From Bacteroidales bacterium (GTDB lineage: Bacteria; Bacteroidota; Bacteroidia; Bacteroidales; Marinilabiliaceae), in contig JAFPZF010000048.1 of the NCBI GenBank assembly GCA_017417385.1, forward strand, positions 1-45,827: 45,827 nt of DNA, written 5' to 3'. Both the position numbers and the translations under genes were made by a program. This document shows positions 15,001 to 20,768 of the stretch, one piece after another. Positions within the stretch are counted from its first letter, which is position 1. Each line of letters opens with the position of its first letter. The notes below the pieces were generated by a model, which did no database searches, had not been told where the DNA came from, and saw nothing but the letters and a program-made list of their open reading frames with translations.

Positions 15001-17480
15001 CTGCCAGCATTGACATTGTTCGTATACGTTATGTCATAGTCCGTGCCCTCGACAAGCGTCCGCACACCTGACGTGAAATTGTATGTCAACGTCACCGCTG
15101 GCTTGATCTCTAGCGACGTGTACTCCTGAGCTGCTATGGTGCTCGGCGAGAATGTCGCATTCGCTATGTTCACCGGTACGATGCTGAATGTCCTCGTGAT
15201 GGCATCCGCAAAGTTGCCCCCAGCCGTCGCCGTTATGGTGATGGTCGCCGTGTTCGTGCCTATCTCCTTGTTGTTGGCATAGCTGAACGTGAACTGTCCA
15301 TCGTCCTTCGTGAGCGTAAGGGTCCTGTACTTGATGGTCGGCTCCGGCGTAATGTCCTGACCTGTATACGAATACTCCGGGTTCAATCCCTGTACCGAGA
15401 CTGACGTCTCCGTCAACGACACTTTATTGATGGTGTAGTTCTGCGTCGCCGTCCCACTGAAATTGCCCCCTGCCACTGCCGTATAGGTCGCAAGAGCCGA
15501 ACCTGCATTGATGTTATTACTGTACTCAACAGTATAATCCACATCCTCACGCAACGTATAAGCGCCCAACGTAATAGAAGGTGGAGTGCTCGGATTCTGC
15601 GCAAGTCCATTGTAGGTCACCGAACCAAGCGGATCAAAGGTACATGACGAGAGAGCTGCCGCTACTATGTGGAAGTCGGTCTCTATCGTGCCTGTGTAGT
15701 TGCCACGTCCCGTAATGGTCATGTGAACATCACCGACGTTGATCTGGCTCCCTGTATAAGATACTGTGTAGTCCGCCGCCGTGAGTGTCACGTCGCCCGG
15801 CGCAACGACTGTTATGTTCGGCTCTATCTCCGCACCCGTATATGTATATGTGCTCCCCGCTCCTGCATCGTTCAGCGTGACTGTTCCTCCCGTTATGCTC
15901 CTGCCAACTATGTTGAAATAGAGCGTCTTAGGTGATATACTGGTAAAGTTAGATGAACTCTTCGGTTTGACATTAACTGTTCCCTGACCAACATTCTTGT
16001 TCGTTCCATACGTGATAGTGAAATACGAATTGTCTATGACTATATCTCCTATCTTGACAACCGGGACTGGCTTTATCTGCGTACCTCCAGCATACTCCTG
16101 ATCTGCTATGTCCTCAAATGTCACTGCTCCTGGCCACCCTAACTTTCCTATTGTATACTTCTCTGTAGTATTGCCCGTGAAGTTCACCTCGTTCGCCGTG
16201 ATGGTCGCATTCTTATTTCCTCCCGTCGTCGACTCCGCCGGCCATGTAACTGTATACTCCGATGCGGCAACTGACTTGCCGTTATAGATTGCATTGGTCG
16301 TCGTCGGATGCTGCTCCTGTCCATTGAAGGTGAGCGCCGGTGTGAACGTGATTGTTGCATCCCCTATGTCAGCCTTCTCTATCTCGAACTCGACCTCTGT
16401 CGTGCCACTATAATTCCCACGTCCCTCTATCAGCACCTTACCCGTACCAGCATTGACGTTGTCCTCATATCCTGTTATCCTATAGTCCGACGTGCTAAGC
16501 CCATTACCCGTATTGTTGTCCGTAGCATCCGCCACGGTTGGCTTCTTCTCACTTCCTGAATACGTCATGTCATAGTCGAGAGTGAACGTCACGTCCGCAA
16601 TGTTCGCCGCCTCGACTACGTATGTCTTCTCTACGCTCCCCGAATAGTTGCCCGTACCCTCTATCGTGAGATGCTTGGTGCCTGGAGTACTCCTGTCCTC
16701 CGCCACACTGACTGTATAGTCACCAGCCGACGAGAGCGTCACCCAGTCTCCATTGCAGTCCTTCATCTGGACTGTCACCTCCGGCTCATGATCCTCTCCA
16801 TTATATGTATACTCCTCCTCAGAAAGGGTATACTTGAAATTGTCGTTCACCGCAAGCGGACGCGTCGTTATCTCGTATGTCGCCGACTGCTCGTCGCCTG
16901 CTACAAGATGGAACTCCTTCGTGTGCGTCCCCGAACCGTCTGTATACGATGCCAATACGAGATTCCGACTCGCCGCCCTGACATAGAGGGTGTACGGCTC
17001 ATCCGACGCATCCGTCGAACCGCCCGCCGGATAGTCTATCGAATAGCTGTTGGTGTAGCTGACAGGCGTCGTGCCGACTGTCACTGTGTAGTCCTTCGAG
17101 AGCGTAACCTCATGACCAACCGCCTCCGGCCATGCCGTCGTAAGCATCGTCGGAATGACGACGACCTTTATGTTCGTCGGGTGCTGATCACACCCATTAT
17201 ATACGAAACTCTGCTCGCTCGCATCTATCGACACCGTGTACGAGACCTCAGGCGCATCGATGATGTTGAACGTGGTCTGACCCGATCCCGATATGCCGCC
17301 CGTCAAGGTGACTTTCACTGTCGCCTCGCCGACTGCATTGTTGGCTGTGTATGATACTGCATAATCGCTCGGGTCTATTGTCGTGAGTCCGACCTTCACC
17401 GACGCCACCTCCGGCGCGATTGGCACTCCACGATAAGTGTAGAACGCCTCGTCATAGTCGACAAGCGTTACAACACATGT
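1..17480 (-). repeat. Tandem array of about 70 Ig-like/MBG-type units within the giant gene
   Basis: Recurrent coding motifs (GNYTG, then LTWTI-K or F-I, then Y-YDG) recur about every 231 bases at the 3' part (1 to about 5300) and about 240-255 bases further upstream. The unit number is an estimate from spacing, not an alignment. Two subfamilies are visible: an NGTYTITVTP/LTWTI type in 1-5300, and a YxNNVNVGTATVT type in most of 5300-17480. Neighbouring units near 1736-2200 are almost identical at DNA level, while those upstream share only protein motifs. Confidence 0.85.
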
Positions 17481-19082
17481 CGCTACATAGTTGATCCCGA
17501 CTTTGAACGAACGGGTGTACGTCCCGTATGTGACCGAAATGGTGGTCTCCCCAGATCCCGTGATGTTGACTGTCCCGTCTGCATTGAAGGTCAAAATGCC
17601 CTCCGAGTCACTCCACGTGTAGCCCGGGGCCGTCGGTACTGTGAAGTCGCTCTTGATGAGATCGACAGTCTCCGGCTCTGCGCCAGACGTCGAGAGGACG
17701 ATAGCTGCCGCATTCGCCCGGACTATGTCGTCGATCGGTGCTGATGCCGGCAGCGGATAGAGTCCCGCCGTCTGCGTGAGATATGTCGTGGAGAACTTCG
17801 AGCCGGAGACGAGGTCCCCCGTCGTCGCCGCCTCTGCCGCTCCGGCCACGTCAGTGCCCCCGATCGCCCCAGACGCCGTCGCAAGCAGCTGCTCGTCATA
17901 GTAGTTCGCTGAGATCCCTGTCGTCGAGACTGCCGTTCCTACAACCGACCCGTTCCCAGGACCGGTCACCTTCCCATTGTTGAGGTTCTGTGCTATCGTG
18001 ACTCCTGTGTTGTCCGACGGGACCGCTCCGACGATACCTCCCTGAACTGACGAGCCCTCGACCGAACCAAAGTTGACGTTGCCCTCGACATTGTTGGTGT
18101 GAGACCCTATGCTGTTGTGTACCTTGCCAACTATACCACCGACTGTCGTTCCGAAGACGGCTCCATTGTTGACGTTGCCAGCTATCTCCGAAGACGCCGT
18201 CGTCGCAACGTCCGCATGACCGACGAGACCACCAACGACTGACGTACCAGATACCTCACCATAGTTTACGTTATATGTGATTGCTGTTCCAAGTGCGCTA
18301 CCCGCGACACCACCGACGTTCTGCGCTGCGTATGCGTTGATCGACCCCCTATTTACGGAGGTCGTTATCGAGCCGCCTGTTATCTGACCAGCTATTCCGC
18401 CCGCATTGTCCGTCGTCGCACTGACCGACGCGCGCCCCGTAGACCCTGATATGTTCGCCTTGACATTTCCCGCCAAGCCACCGACATTTGAGTCACCCGT
18501 GACTGTGCCGGCATATAGGACGCCGCTCATCGTCAGCGTCGCACCAGCTGCTGTCGCTCCGACTACACCACCAACATTGTCGCCGCCCGAGACATACGAG
18601 TCGTTTATTATGACATTTGATATTGACGAGCCGTCAGCTACGACACCAAATAGGCCCACATTGTTGTCGCTGCCACTGACATATAGGCTGGATATGGAAT
18701 GCCCATTGCCATCAAAATCTATTATGACCGGATTCGTCGCGCTCCCTATCGGAACCCACGAATGCGGCGTAGGATTTGCCACGTCGCCATTGCCGTCAAG
18801 CAACGCGTCGTTGAGCTCTATATCGTTGTCAAGCTTGACATATACCTTCACGGAACTATAGTCCCCCGCACCTGCGCGCTGGGATATGTATGCCAACTCC
18901 TCGGCAGTCGATATTATATACGGATCCGCACTAGTTCCCGTACCACTCGCAGGAGCCACCGCAGTTCCATTCCATGATGCAGCTAACGAGGTCGTCGCTG
19001 TCACCGCCATCGCGGCTATCGACAGGGCTGCTTTGTGCAGGATCGCCCTCGTCTTATCTTTAAGCTGAGTAAAATATCTCAT
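1..19082 (-). CDS. Giant secreted GLUG / Ig-like (MBG-type) tandem-repeat surface protein, 3' end outside window
   Basis: The minus-strand frame starting at ATG 19082 is open to the left edge, so the protein has at least 6,360 residues and lacks its C-terminus here. Residues 1-35 form a signal peptide (MRYFTQLKDK, then a hydrophobic stretch ending near TSLAAS). Residues about 130-385 carry repeated NVGG(V/L/I)(V/A)G-type GLUG motifs, which in this family form a beta-helix. A linker follows, and from about residue 530 onward come roughly 70 Ig-like repeats. Each has an aromatic-Y-(D/T)-G start, a central GTDYTV-like core and a GNYTG near the end, resembling MBG domains of Bacteroidota adhesins. 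N-terminal units carry YxNNVNVGTATV; C-terminal ones carry NGTYTITVTP and LTWTI. Surface adhesion is inferred from architecture only. The sorting signal (T9SS domain or other anchor) would lie beyond position 1. The ATG is chosen because it directly precedes the signal peptide. Confidence 0.9.
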   Translation of the reverse strand, partial: MRYFTQLKDKTRAILHKAALSIAAMAVTATTSLAASWNGTAVAPASGTGTSADPYIISTAEELAYISQRAGAGDYSSVKVYVKLDNDIELNDALLDGNGDVANPTPHSWVPIGSATNPVIIDFDGNGHSISSLYVSGSDNNVGLFGVVADGSSISNVIINDSYVSGGDNVGGVVGATAAGATLTMSGVLYAGTVTGDSNVGGLAGNVKANISGSTGRASVSATTDNAGGIAGQITGGSITTSVNRGSINAYAAQNVGGVAGSALGTAITYNVNYGEVSGTSVVGGLVGHADVATTASSEIAGNVNNGAVFGTTVGGIVGKVHNSIGSHTNNVEGNVNFGSVEGSSVQGGIVGAVPSDNTGVTIAQNLNNGKVTGPGNGSVVGTAVSTTGISANYYDEQLLATASGAIGGTDVAGAAEAATTGDLVSGSKFSTTYLTQTAGLYPLPASAPIDDIVRANAAAIVLSTSGAEPETVDLIKSDFTVPTAPGYTWSDSEGILTFNADGTVNITGSGETTISVTYGTYTRSFKVGINYVATCVVTLVDYDEAFYTYRGVPIAPEVASVKVGLTTIDPSDYAVSYTANNAVGEATVKVTLTGGISGSGQTTFNIIDAPEVSYTVSIDASEQSFVYNGCDQHPTNIKVVVIPTMLTTAWPEAVGHEVTLSKDYTVTVGTTPVSYTNSYSIDYPAGGSTDASDEPYTLYVRAASRNLVLASYTDGSGTHTKEFHLVAGDEQSATYEITTRPLAVNDNFKYTLSEEEYTYNGEDHEPEVTVQMKDCNGDWVTLSSAGDYTVSVAEDRSTPGTKHLTIEGTGNYSGSVEKTYVVEAANIADVTFTLDYDMTYSGSEKKPTVADATDNNTGNGLSTSDYRITGYEDNVNAGTGKVLIEGRGNYSGTTEVEFEIEKADIGDATITFTPALTFNGQEQHPTTTNAIYNGKSVAASEYTVTWPAESTTGGNKNATITANEVNFTGNTTEKYTIGKLGWPGAVTFEDIADQEYAGGTQIKPVPVVKIGDIVIDNSYFTITYGTNKNVGQGTVNVKPKSSSNFTSISPKTLYFNIVGRSITGGTVTLNDAGAGSTYTYTGAEIEPNITVVAPGDVTLTAADYTVSYTGSQINVGDVHMTITGRGNYTGTIETDFHIVAAALSSCTFDPLGSVTYNGLAQNPSTPPSITLGAYTLREDVDYTVEYSNNINAGSALATYTAVAGGNFSGTATQNYTINKVSLTETSVSVQGLNPEYSYTGQDITPEPTIKYRTLTLTKDDGQFTFSYANNKEIGTNTATITITATAGGNFADAITRTFSIVPVNIANATFSPSTIAAQEYTSLEIKPAVTLTYNFTSGVRTLVEGTDYDITYTNNVNAGRATMTFVGKGAFAGSSVDKEFTINAVDLSSSPNVTATLAETEYDYTGAEIQPVPTVKLGGVTLTEGTDYTLEYEHNVNYGTATVTVRAKSANFANSKDLYFTINKINLSSCDVAFAGGTFVYNGTDFEPAVSVTIGGEAISTDQYHVTYSDNRDAGEATVSILPTANSNFTGSKVVHFTIDRCPLNTLTARNIASQEYTGSAIEPAIEIEATVNGSTVVLNADCFDASYEDNVDAGTAAKAIATGKGNYTGTLTKTFTITPVDLATSTFVAIDDIPSKQYTGNNIELDAEAVIRLRGNALTKDVDYTLSYANNKNVGTATVTFTAKSGNFVNSRSTTFEITKVPLGNATVTGVDATYVYNGTAINPTPVLHMGETLIPASEYTYSITNNTQPGLATITFTAADRADCIYTGTFDYHFTITAVDLKDAYLKDQSTIPSSVFMYAEIKPTPRVAIRYEGAEHILTAGVDFEYYYENNVNVGDAAVVRIIAKSDTYMGTKDFNFSITKKCLTNNGGAGAVTFENPNKSMSYTGIAVEQDSYILTYNGKHLAEGVDFNVSYVNNTGVGTATVTYTGIGNFECSKQYNFTISRATIADAVVTLPDLYYFSGYAIKPEPVVVYNGMTLTKDVDYTLDNWKNNTNPTQSATFRVNGKGVYSGNQTVTFEILKPDLNDRILFKAADGNYYAVSENNPTAPTTTVYKPIEDYYYTGVINRPSVNTYVKVGDNYQQLNYNSNHNAYDTRQTWTYNISSGTGYMFINSVDGTYFINAGKVPFTIHPVDFQSNKTTVELTKTSYEYTGRPILATVKSIKNNGSIVYVNATDTMMTYVNNIEPGTATLTIQGQDNTRDFVNVGTYTFTITKTQISKATITNLSEVSATVAPILNFNGTIVDPSEYTYKVRTNDIQITALASSPHFTAGTVSFSRNPINIAETVVATNTTTESNSAPFTDNIDPTTSCGTVTYGAVQRERYGFLNLGVRYYRTGTAICTKIVEHREGVETTTTETTTTTTTTPTATVSGTYYYTGAAIEPGTNKANITISVVTTVETEVKTTVSKTGTKIVENQIQNVTYKRYCNEAGTQWVADPDGDNYDKPVGYENIDASTVTGPYDETQESTTTTTPTSTTKTLAQGDFKVVSHEDNINATVYEGSTEKAKIYVAGIGNYTGMAIVPFDINPLDFSDIWAWSLNPFTAGAQSANSRGTGHGMKDNDFVIYDFFKEKPGRGLFFSGDYTNHPSFSLRFGRTNTQLLGTGYFHADKARVRDAAGTDFIYYYSNCESCTGNTSTATITIEASPDNHNFIGQTSINYTLTHGRLSYNLIHVDPKDYEWTGFPICLDAPEVRIADDVANLPVNREYYALFYMQDSKVVTKPTNVGTYFVGAYSVTNSIYGTLKTPGSLVDGVAVSAALFNQNGNDGAIWGGKGIDFYNIVPIDKTKIDIAPIPDQTFNWLRIAAEPTLTYTSTDSEGNERTYTFVPGTDFTYVQSSSGVQTAGEDELIITLNTAAPGEKLTAKFNIVPADLQTVYDAGKLRVTIPVQTYDGTEKKPVPEIIFVDPNGGEHSLIGGSADDTENVSLEWSDNIATGTNTAKVKITGNGKRFTGELTVPFSIGKADFSRCVAKNTESMKVQWSCAGLVMPTVELKDPVTDVDVASTEYTVLTTSLGDVPVGETSYIELEAKSTSNYTGRCRVPVSVTNLTITQSNPNVKVHFLEPASFFYYDGGKPIKPTFEVRYYYNGPDNPEYCLLNAGECYALADGSGPVTYANNTIAGEASVTINFAGNCSGAYTATFQIQSVDLENPLRGTVYADPVASAEFTGQAVTPSSDPVLHYIDYYDVDHVLVENVDYVLEYSNNVNAGVNTAVVNFHGLGKNYSGNHEENFTIEKANIAAAEQTKVLTDMTYTGSEIKPEPNLLYGTYHLTKGTDYKVEWENNVEVGTATIKVTALDGGNFYGTASYTFNIVGMELTVSRISSIANQTCTGSAITPSFTVYYEIEGVERELRAGVDYDYEYLNNTAVGTATVLITAKGNFKGTARQTFRIVAKNIGNITWDPIDDQPYDEGNPVTPTTKIYYEGVELTKDVDYTITYQNNYAPGTARMIVTAKRGTCYSGSKSIEFTIEQAEITLDAMADIPYTGDFQAPAPVVRSNGAVVPASTSNYTVSYDPRNVLNVGEYTCTVTGKGTYVGTVSTTFNITPLDIADATCSTIPEQMFTGTAVEFDWDNDKELTYPLGGVPTKLRWNTDFTVSYSNNVKSGTATITFTGIGNYTGTKTVTFEIGQVSLAPSNTLITTQNITAQTFTGCQITPSNFKVYYQSKSPQTLASGTDYTITYGENINVGTNVGTVTYTGKGSYKDSRTVTFTIQKADIRNITYTLDKTEYPYTGEPIKPVVTAKFGKCNYTLVEGVDYSVSYSNNVDRGQGIITLTALSGGNFKNTTSIPFQIGAMKVVECTYEPIPAVTYDGQEHTTADDVVLVVKNGDDVLVEGTDYILAYSNHINRGTATVTVTGVNNFTGTKTLNFTINPYDISGSYVQIDEIESSKFAGVPVTPSPNVFFRNGTADYNMDEGTDYEIEYSSNMYVTDSPVATFKAVDSETCNFTGSRDVPFSITCADMKDVTVTGINAKYTYTGSQITPEGFTLKMGSYTVDPSEYTVTYGTNVAYGTNNGKVYIAANEGAGNFCGQKTVSFSIIKRSIEDAVVTGVQDKVYTGVAAVQNMSEIVVTLDGQVLTQGTDYTIAYAKTKRTNVGDPAAIVVSGAGNYSGKLNVSFNILPLDLSSPDITVAAIDDKEYTGSQIKPAPVLTYGERKITNTNYTTTYSDNVNVGVATITLTAKTANYTGTRTVNFNITPVDIDKSDVVGLAAYYTYTGSQITPSISDKYKGYAQDASSYSVTYGENTNVGATSGVITLTANGTGNFIEGTTKTVTFEIRAVSLKPFSIADRRYTGEQIRPTAFSGKFTSGGKQFTVNEGIDFVITGYRNNVNVGEAIIDIRGIGNYTGTTTVTFNITKSQLTATLPWTSRTYNGAVQLPEPVVTDKATGKALTKGTDYTLDYSNASSTNVGTYTVNVVGTGNYSGNSKLTYNITPATLTASLDEGSFLYDFTEHTVTVSAYYEGTANAVSASDYTVNGVTSAMNANEDPGYKVTVTPGSNFAGQEPIELTWYIMRADIINAEVPEIQDQTYTCEQIRPEVGGVTYTHHLTPVLVREDIEVGNDFTLEYGENVAVGTGSITLHGIGNYKNTKIVYFNIVPAPLTATLTTETFNYHKGIVNDPGLVVTGACTTAVEGRDYEIVTGSTRAAENVGDYFITVRPMGNYTGDDIKLTWKVQAVELTAEYSEVSNVTYDCLAHGQQPTVSIEGLTQGTDYTVAYTYKRGASATTDLTKVGEITVTTKVTMLNSNYTVSPLTNEQTYEIQSASLTAAIATDEFTYDGSEKNPGLTVTSGATCPLTEGVDYEISAASVRKATAVGDYEIVVTPKGNYTGAAQTLSWSIKPGTVTASVEYKSGLASYISATSVYYTGAVQHPTVSMTGPKTLVEGTDYTVTWNSDFKTIGTHTVTVTLSGNLQYADQSTEKTFTFEIVKRTLTASVSNMAGDCFVYDGTEKTPTVTVKDAANTSKTLVLWTDYGYDGAISATLATSHNIRVYGMGIYAGCDDINLTWCIGKGEMTATITPDEVTYDGTAHTPTYTVRDKKTGVELKLDDDFTAGGDFTRTDVGNYTITITAAEGGNYSGTIELHWAIKASALTAELVPAADQTYDGIEKSVEVVVKDANAPSKIMTRGTDYTVEGIESAILPDTYTVTVTPAGNYAGEPIVLTWKIARGGLTASLAPPTTYTYDGTEHAPTLVVSDANNSSREMVRGTDYTIKSGSVESASEADTYTITVVPAGYYAGGDEIVLTWKIEQSTLTARLDPDEYTYDATAKTPSIIVEDATSSAVLTEGADYDVDGTRTATDYGTYNITVTPKGNYKGAPVVLTWNINKSELIATVDPLSFTYDGTIKTPTVSVTDKTTGESVASTEYTIAGETSGTNVKTYTITVTPKGNYKGTAQTLTWSIAQATLTASVEPTEFLYDGTKKTPTVKVEDAATHNELVAGTDYTISGQTNGTANGTYTITVTPKGNYGGAAQTLTWKINKSQLLAEVDPTGYTFDNTTKTPNVIVTDKTSGKTLTADVDYEVGGEVSGKNNGTYTITVTPIGNYEGDEIALTWSIGKAAITASLDPASYTYDASEKEPSIIVKDASTGRALSEGTDYTVDGDRKGTDNGTYNITVTPAGNYAGDPIALTWSIGKAGITASLTPTSYTYDASEKEPSIVVKDASTGRTLAEGTDYTVSGARKGTENGTYSITITPAGNYDGEPIALTWSITKSAIVASLDPTSYTYDASEKEPSIIVKDASTDRALAEGTDYTVSGARKGTENGTYSITITPAGNYDGEPIALTWSITKSAIVASLDENSYLYDATEKAPVVTVKDKNTDDVLSEGTDYTISGTTKETNNGTYTIIVTPAGNYDGDAISLTWVINKSELVAVLDPATFVYDGDVKTPAVVVTDKTSGRTLTLGTDYTVGGETSGTNVNSYDITVTPKGNYKGTAQTLTWTITKSTLIASVDPTEFLYDGTKKTPTVKAEDASTHNELVAGTDYTVSGQVDGTANGTYTITVTPKGNYGGTAQTLTWVINKSELVATVTPGEYTYDCTTKTPTVVVTDKTSGKTLTVDVDYEVSGEVSGKNYGTYTITVTPAGNYEGTAQTLTWTINKAELTAALTTSTFTYDGSVKDPGLTVSGACGEAVEGTDYTVSAASVRTATNHGEYTIVVTPMGNYDGEAQTLTWEISKSTLTASLDPTSVTYDAAAHTPVVTVKDATTGAVLTVDVDYTLSGDLTKTDNGSYTITVTGINNYEGSNASLTWTITKAAIIASIEPKTFTYDATEKSPVLTVKDAKTDRVLERGTDYTVSGTVSETANGTYTIVVTPAGNYTGEAQELTWTITKAAIIASIEPKTFTYDASEKSPVLTVKDASTDR
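17930..18680 (-). other. GLUG-motif region of the giant protein
   Basis: The translation in this interval has repeated glycine-rich strands such as NVGGVVG, NVGGLAGNV, NAGGIAGQI, NVGGVAG, VVGGLVGHA, TVGGIVGKV and VQGGIVGAV at intervals of about 25-45 residues. They are separated by N/S/T-rich turns. This is the GLUG pattern seen in large secreted Bacteroidota and Firmicutes proteins. Confidence 0.8.
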
Positions 19083-19171
19083 AGGCCAAATATATTTCTT
19101 TTTTCTCTCTGGAAGATAGCCCGTATTCACACGACTACACACTATCCCCCTCTTGCGGATATACGTACAAA

Positions 19172-19179
19172 CAAAGATA
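19172..19179 (-). promoter_or_regulatory. Possible -7 element for the giant gene
   Basis: The minus strand reads TATCTTTG, matching the Bacteroidota -7 consensus TAnnTTTG, about 90 bases upstream of the ATG. No good TTG is found 19-21 bases further upstream, so support is partial. Confidence 0.35.
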
Positions 19180-19361
19180 TAGGTTTCACTCGAACTTTCC
19201 TAATTCACTATCTATATTCTTTTTTAACCAGTATTATTTTCTCCATCCCCCATTTCACCCGCCATTCCCCTCTTTTCTCCGCCTCCTTCATCTTTCTCCA
19301 CTTCTCCCTCGCCCATCCACCTCCGCCACCTACTGTCCTCCCGCCCCTCGCTTCCCACCCG

Positions 19362-19750
19362 CCGTAGGCGACCTATGTGTCCTCTGTGTGAGGCTTAAAA
19401 ATCTCCGTATCTCCCGACGATTCCGACGACTCTGACGACTCCGATGACTCCGCCCCTTCAGACGACTCCGATTCCGACCACCCCGACCCTCCGACGATTC
19501 CGACGACTCCGACGACTCCGAACCTTCCGTCCTCTCCGATGACCTCCTCCACCCCTTCCGCCCCTTCCGCCGTAGGCGACCTCTGCGCTCTCTCCGTCGC
19601 CGTCAGGCGACCCCTCTGTGCCCTCTGTGTGAAGCTAAAAATCTCCGTGTCTCCCGACAATTCCGACGACTCTGACGACTCAGAAGACTCCGACCCTTCC
19701 GACCCTTCCGACGACTCTGACGACTCCGAAACCTCCGACAACTCCCCCAA
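19362..19750. repeat. Intergenic direct repeat plus GACGACTCC minisatellite
   Basis: A block starting CCTCTGTGTGA, followed by AAAATCTCCGT and CTCCCGAC, then GACGACTCTGACGACTC, occurs at about 19381-19450. It recurs at about 19622-19690, an offset of about 241 bases. Each copy is followed by runs built on GACGAYTCC / GACCCTTCC. A GCCGTAGGCGACC motif, itself containing an inverted repeat (CGCC/GGCG), occurs near 19363 and 19567, with a variant near 19605. Confidence 0.75.
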
Positions 19751-19951
19751 AACCCGACAATTCCTAACTTCTAATTGAATTGGGTTAGCCTTGTATTAGA
19801 CCTAACACCCCGCACCCCTCCGTCTCCCCTCCGACCTCCTCCGACCCCTAAACCCCTCATTGCTAATCAGTAATTGCTATTTGCACATTTCCAATTGCTA
19901 ATTGGACCAGCATGCTTCAGAAAAATTTTTGAAAAAATCTCCGCCTACCTA

Positions 19952-19982
19952 TTGCACATTAACACAAAACACCCTAACTTTG
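19952..19982 (+). promoter_or_regulatory. Promoter of tRNA-Asn
   Basis: TTG at 19952-19954, a 20-base spacer, then TAACTTTG at 19975-19982: the Bacteroidota sigma-ABfr promoter form TTG-N19/20-TAnnTTTG. The expected start is about 19989, giving a tRNA 5' leader of about 30 bases. The stretch 19975-19999 is identical to the tRNA-Phe promoter block. Confidence 0.8.
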
Positions 19983-20020
19983 CACTCGCAATCGGGAAGG
20001 AAAGACTTCCAAACAAGACT

Positions 20021-20094
20021 GCTCCAATAGCTCAGTTGGTTAGAGCATCTGACTGTTAATCAGAGGGTCAAAGGTTCAAGTCCTTTTTGGAGCG
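20021..20094 (+). tRNA. tRNA-Asn (anticodon GTT)
   Basis: Cloverleaf drawn by eye. Acceptor GCTCCAA pairs with TTGGAGC. The anticodon stem TCTGA/TCAGA encloses CTGTTAA with GTT at 20055-20057. T stem AAAGG/CCTTT with loop TTCAAGT. Discriminator G at 20094. No 3' CCA is encoded. A strong terminator follows at 20107. Confidence 0.95.
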
Positions 20095-20106
20095 CGGGGA
20101 GAAGGG

Positions 20107-20155
20107 TACATGGGCTGAATGTTGGTTTACCAACAAACGGCCCATGTATTTTTTT
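20107..20155 (+). terminator. Terminator after tRNA-Asn / leader hairpin of acpH
   Basis: Outer stem TACATGGGC (20107-20115) with GCCCATGTA (20140-20148), inner stem TGTTGG/CCAACA (20120-20135) with loop TTTA, then seven T. It lies only 13 bases before the acpH ATG, so it may also act as an attenuator for acpH. Confidence 0.85.
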
Positions 20156-20168
20156 ACTATATTGCGCT

Positions 20169-20768
20169 ATGAACTACCTCGCTCACCTCGCCCTGTCTCA
20201 CTTCAACAAGGAAGTGATGCTCGGCAACTTCATCGGAGACTGCGTCAAGGGCTGCGACTACCAGCTCTACTCCCCAGCCGTCCGACAAGGGCTACTTCTC
20301 CATAGGCAAATAGACCACTTCACGGACACTCACCCCATAGCCCTCCAGACCTGCTCCCTCTTCCGCCCTGCCTTCCGCCACTACTCTGGCATCATCTGCG
20401 ACATGGTCTACGACCACCTCCTCGCAGCCAACTGGCACGACTACTACCCGCAAATATCTCTTTCTGCTTTCGTGAGCGCCGCCCAACGGATGCTCCTGCT
20501 CAACTACTTCCGCCTCCCTGGCAAACTGAAACGTATTCTGCCTTTCCTTATCAAGAGCCGACGCCTCGAGGACTATGCGACGACGGACGGTCTCCTACGC
20601 GCCCTCCGTATCATGTCGTCAAACACTTCTCTCCCCGATCACCACGACTTCCTCCTGGCGACCCTCACCGACAACTACCCCCAGATCCTCTCGCAATTCC
20701 AGTCGTTCTACCCCGACCTCCAGTCTATGACTGACGAATATCTTCACAACGTGTCGCCTACGCTGTGA
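20169..20768 (+). CDS. acpH: Acyl carrier protein phosphodiesterase (AcpH, DUF479 family)
   Basis: The 199-residue protein matches the AcpH/DUF479 family in length and layout. It starts MNYLAHLALS, followed by GNFIGDCVKG and an HRQIDHFTD motif, with YDHLLA near residue 80. These His/Asp residues resemble the metal-binding set of this HD-like fold. Members hydrolyse the 4'-phosphopantetheine link of holo-ACP in the cytoplasm. The start was chosen as the ATG giving the conserved MNYLAH N-terminus. The gene sits 13 bases after a terminator hairpin with no clear TAnnTTTG of its own. Its last 11 bases overlap the end of convergent prmC. Confidence 0.9.
   Translation: MNYLAHLALSHFNKEVMLGNFIGDCVKGCDYQLYSPAVRQGLLLHRQIDHFTDTHPIALQTCSLFRPAFRHYSGIICDMVYDHLLAANWHDYYPQISLSAFVSAAQRMLLLNYFRLPGKLKRILPFLIKSRRLEDYATTDGLLRALRIMSSNTSLPDHHDFLLATLTDNYPQILSQFQSFYPDLQSMTDEYLHNVSPTL

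Larger units (their letters stand above)
19083..20020. other. Long gene-free region with low-complexity repeats
   Basis: No convincing gene is seen between the giant gene and tRNA-Asn. The left part (19083-19200) is the 5' leader/promoter area of the giant gene. Positions 19360-19750 are a repeat cluster listed separately. Positions 19850-19920 are AT-rich, with repeated AATTGCTAAT-like words. The right end holds the tRNA-Asn promoter. Open frames across 19373-19750 encode only Ser/Glu or Ser/Asp low complexity and are not believed. Confidence 0.7.

Noticed and set aside
19373-19750. Minus-strand frame of 125 codons and plus-strand frame 19539-19778
   Set aside because: The translations are Ser/Glu or Ser/Asp low complexity produced by the GACGACTCC repeat; treated as intergenic repeat.
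20758-20768. Overlap of acpH and prmC 3' ends
   Set aside because: Convergent 11-base overlaps are common and both C-termini look normal, so this is not treated as a finding.
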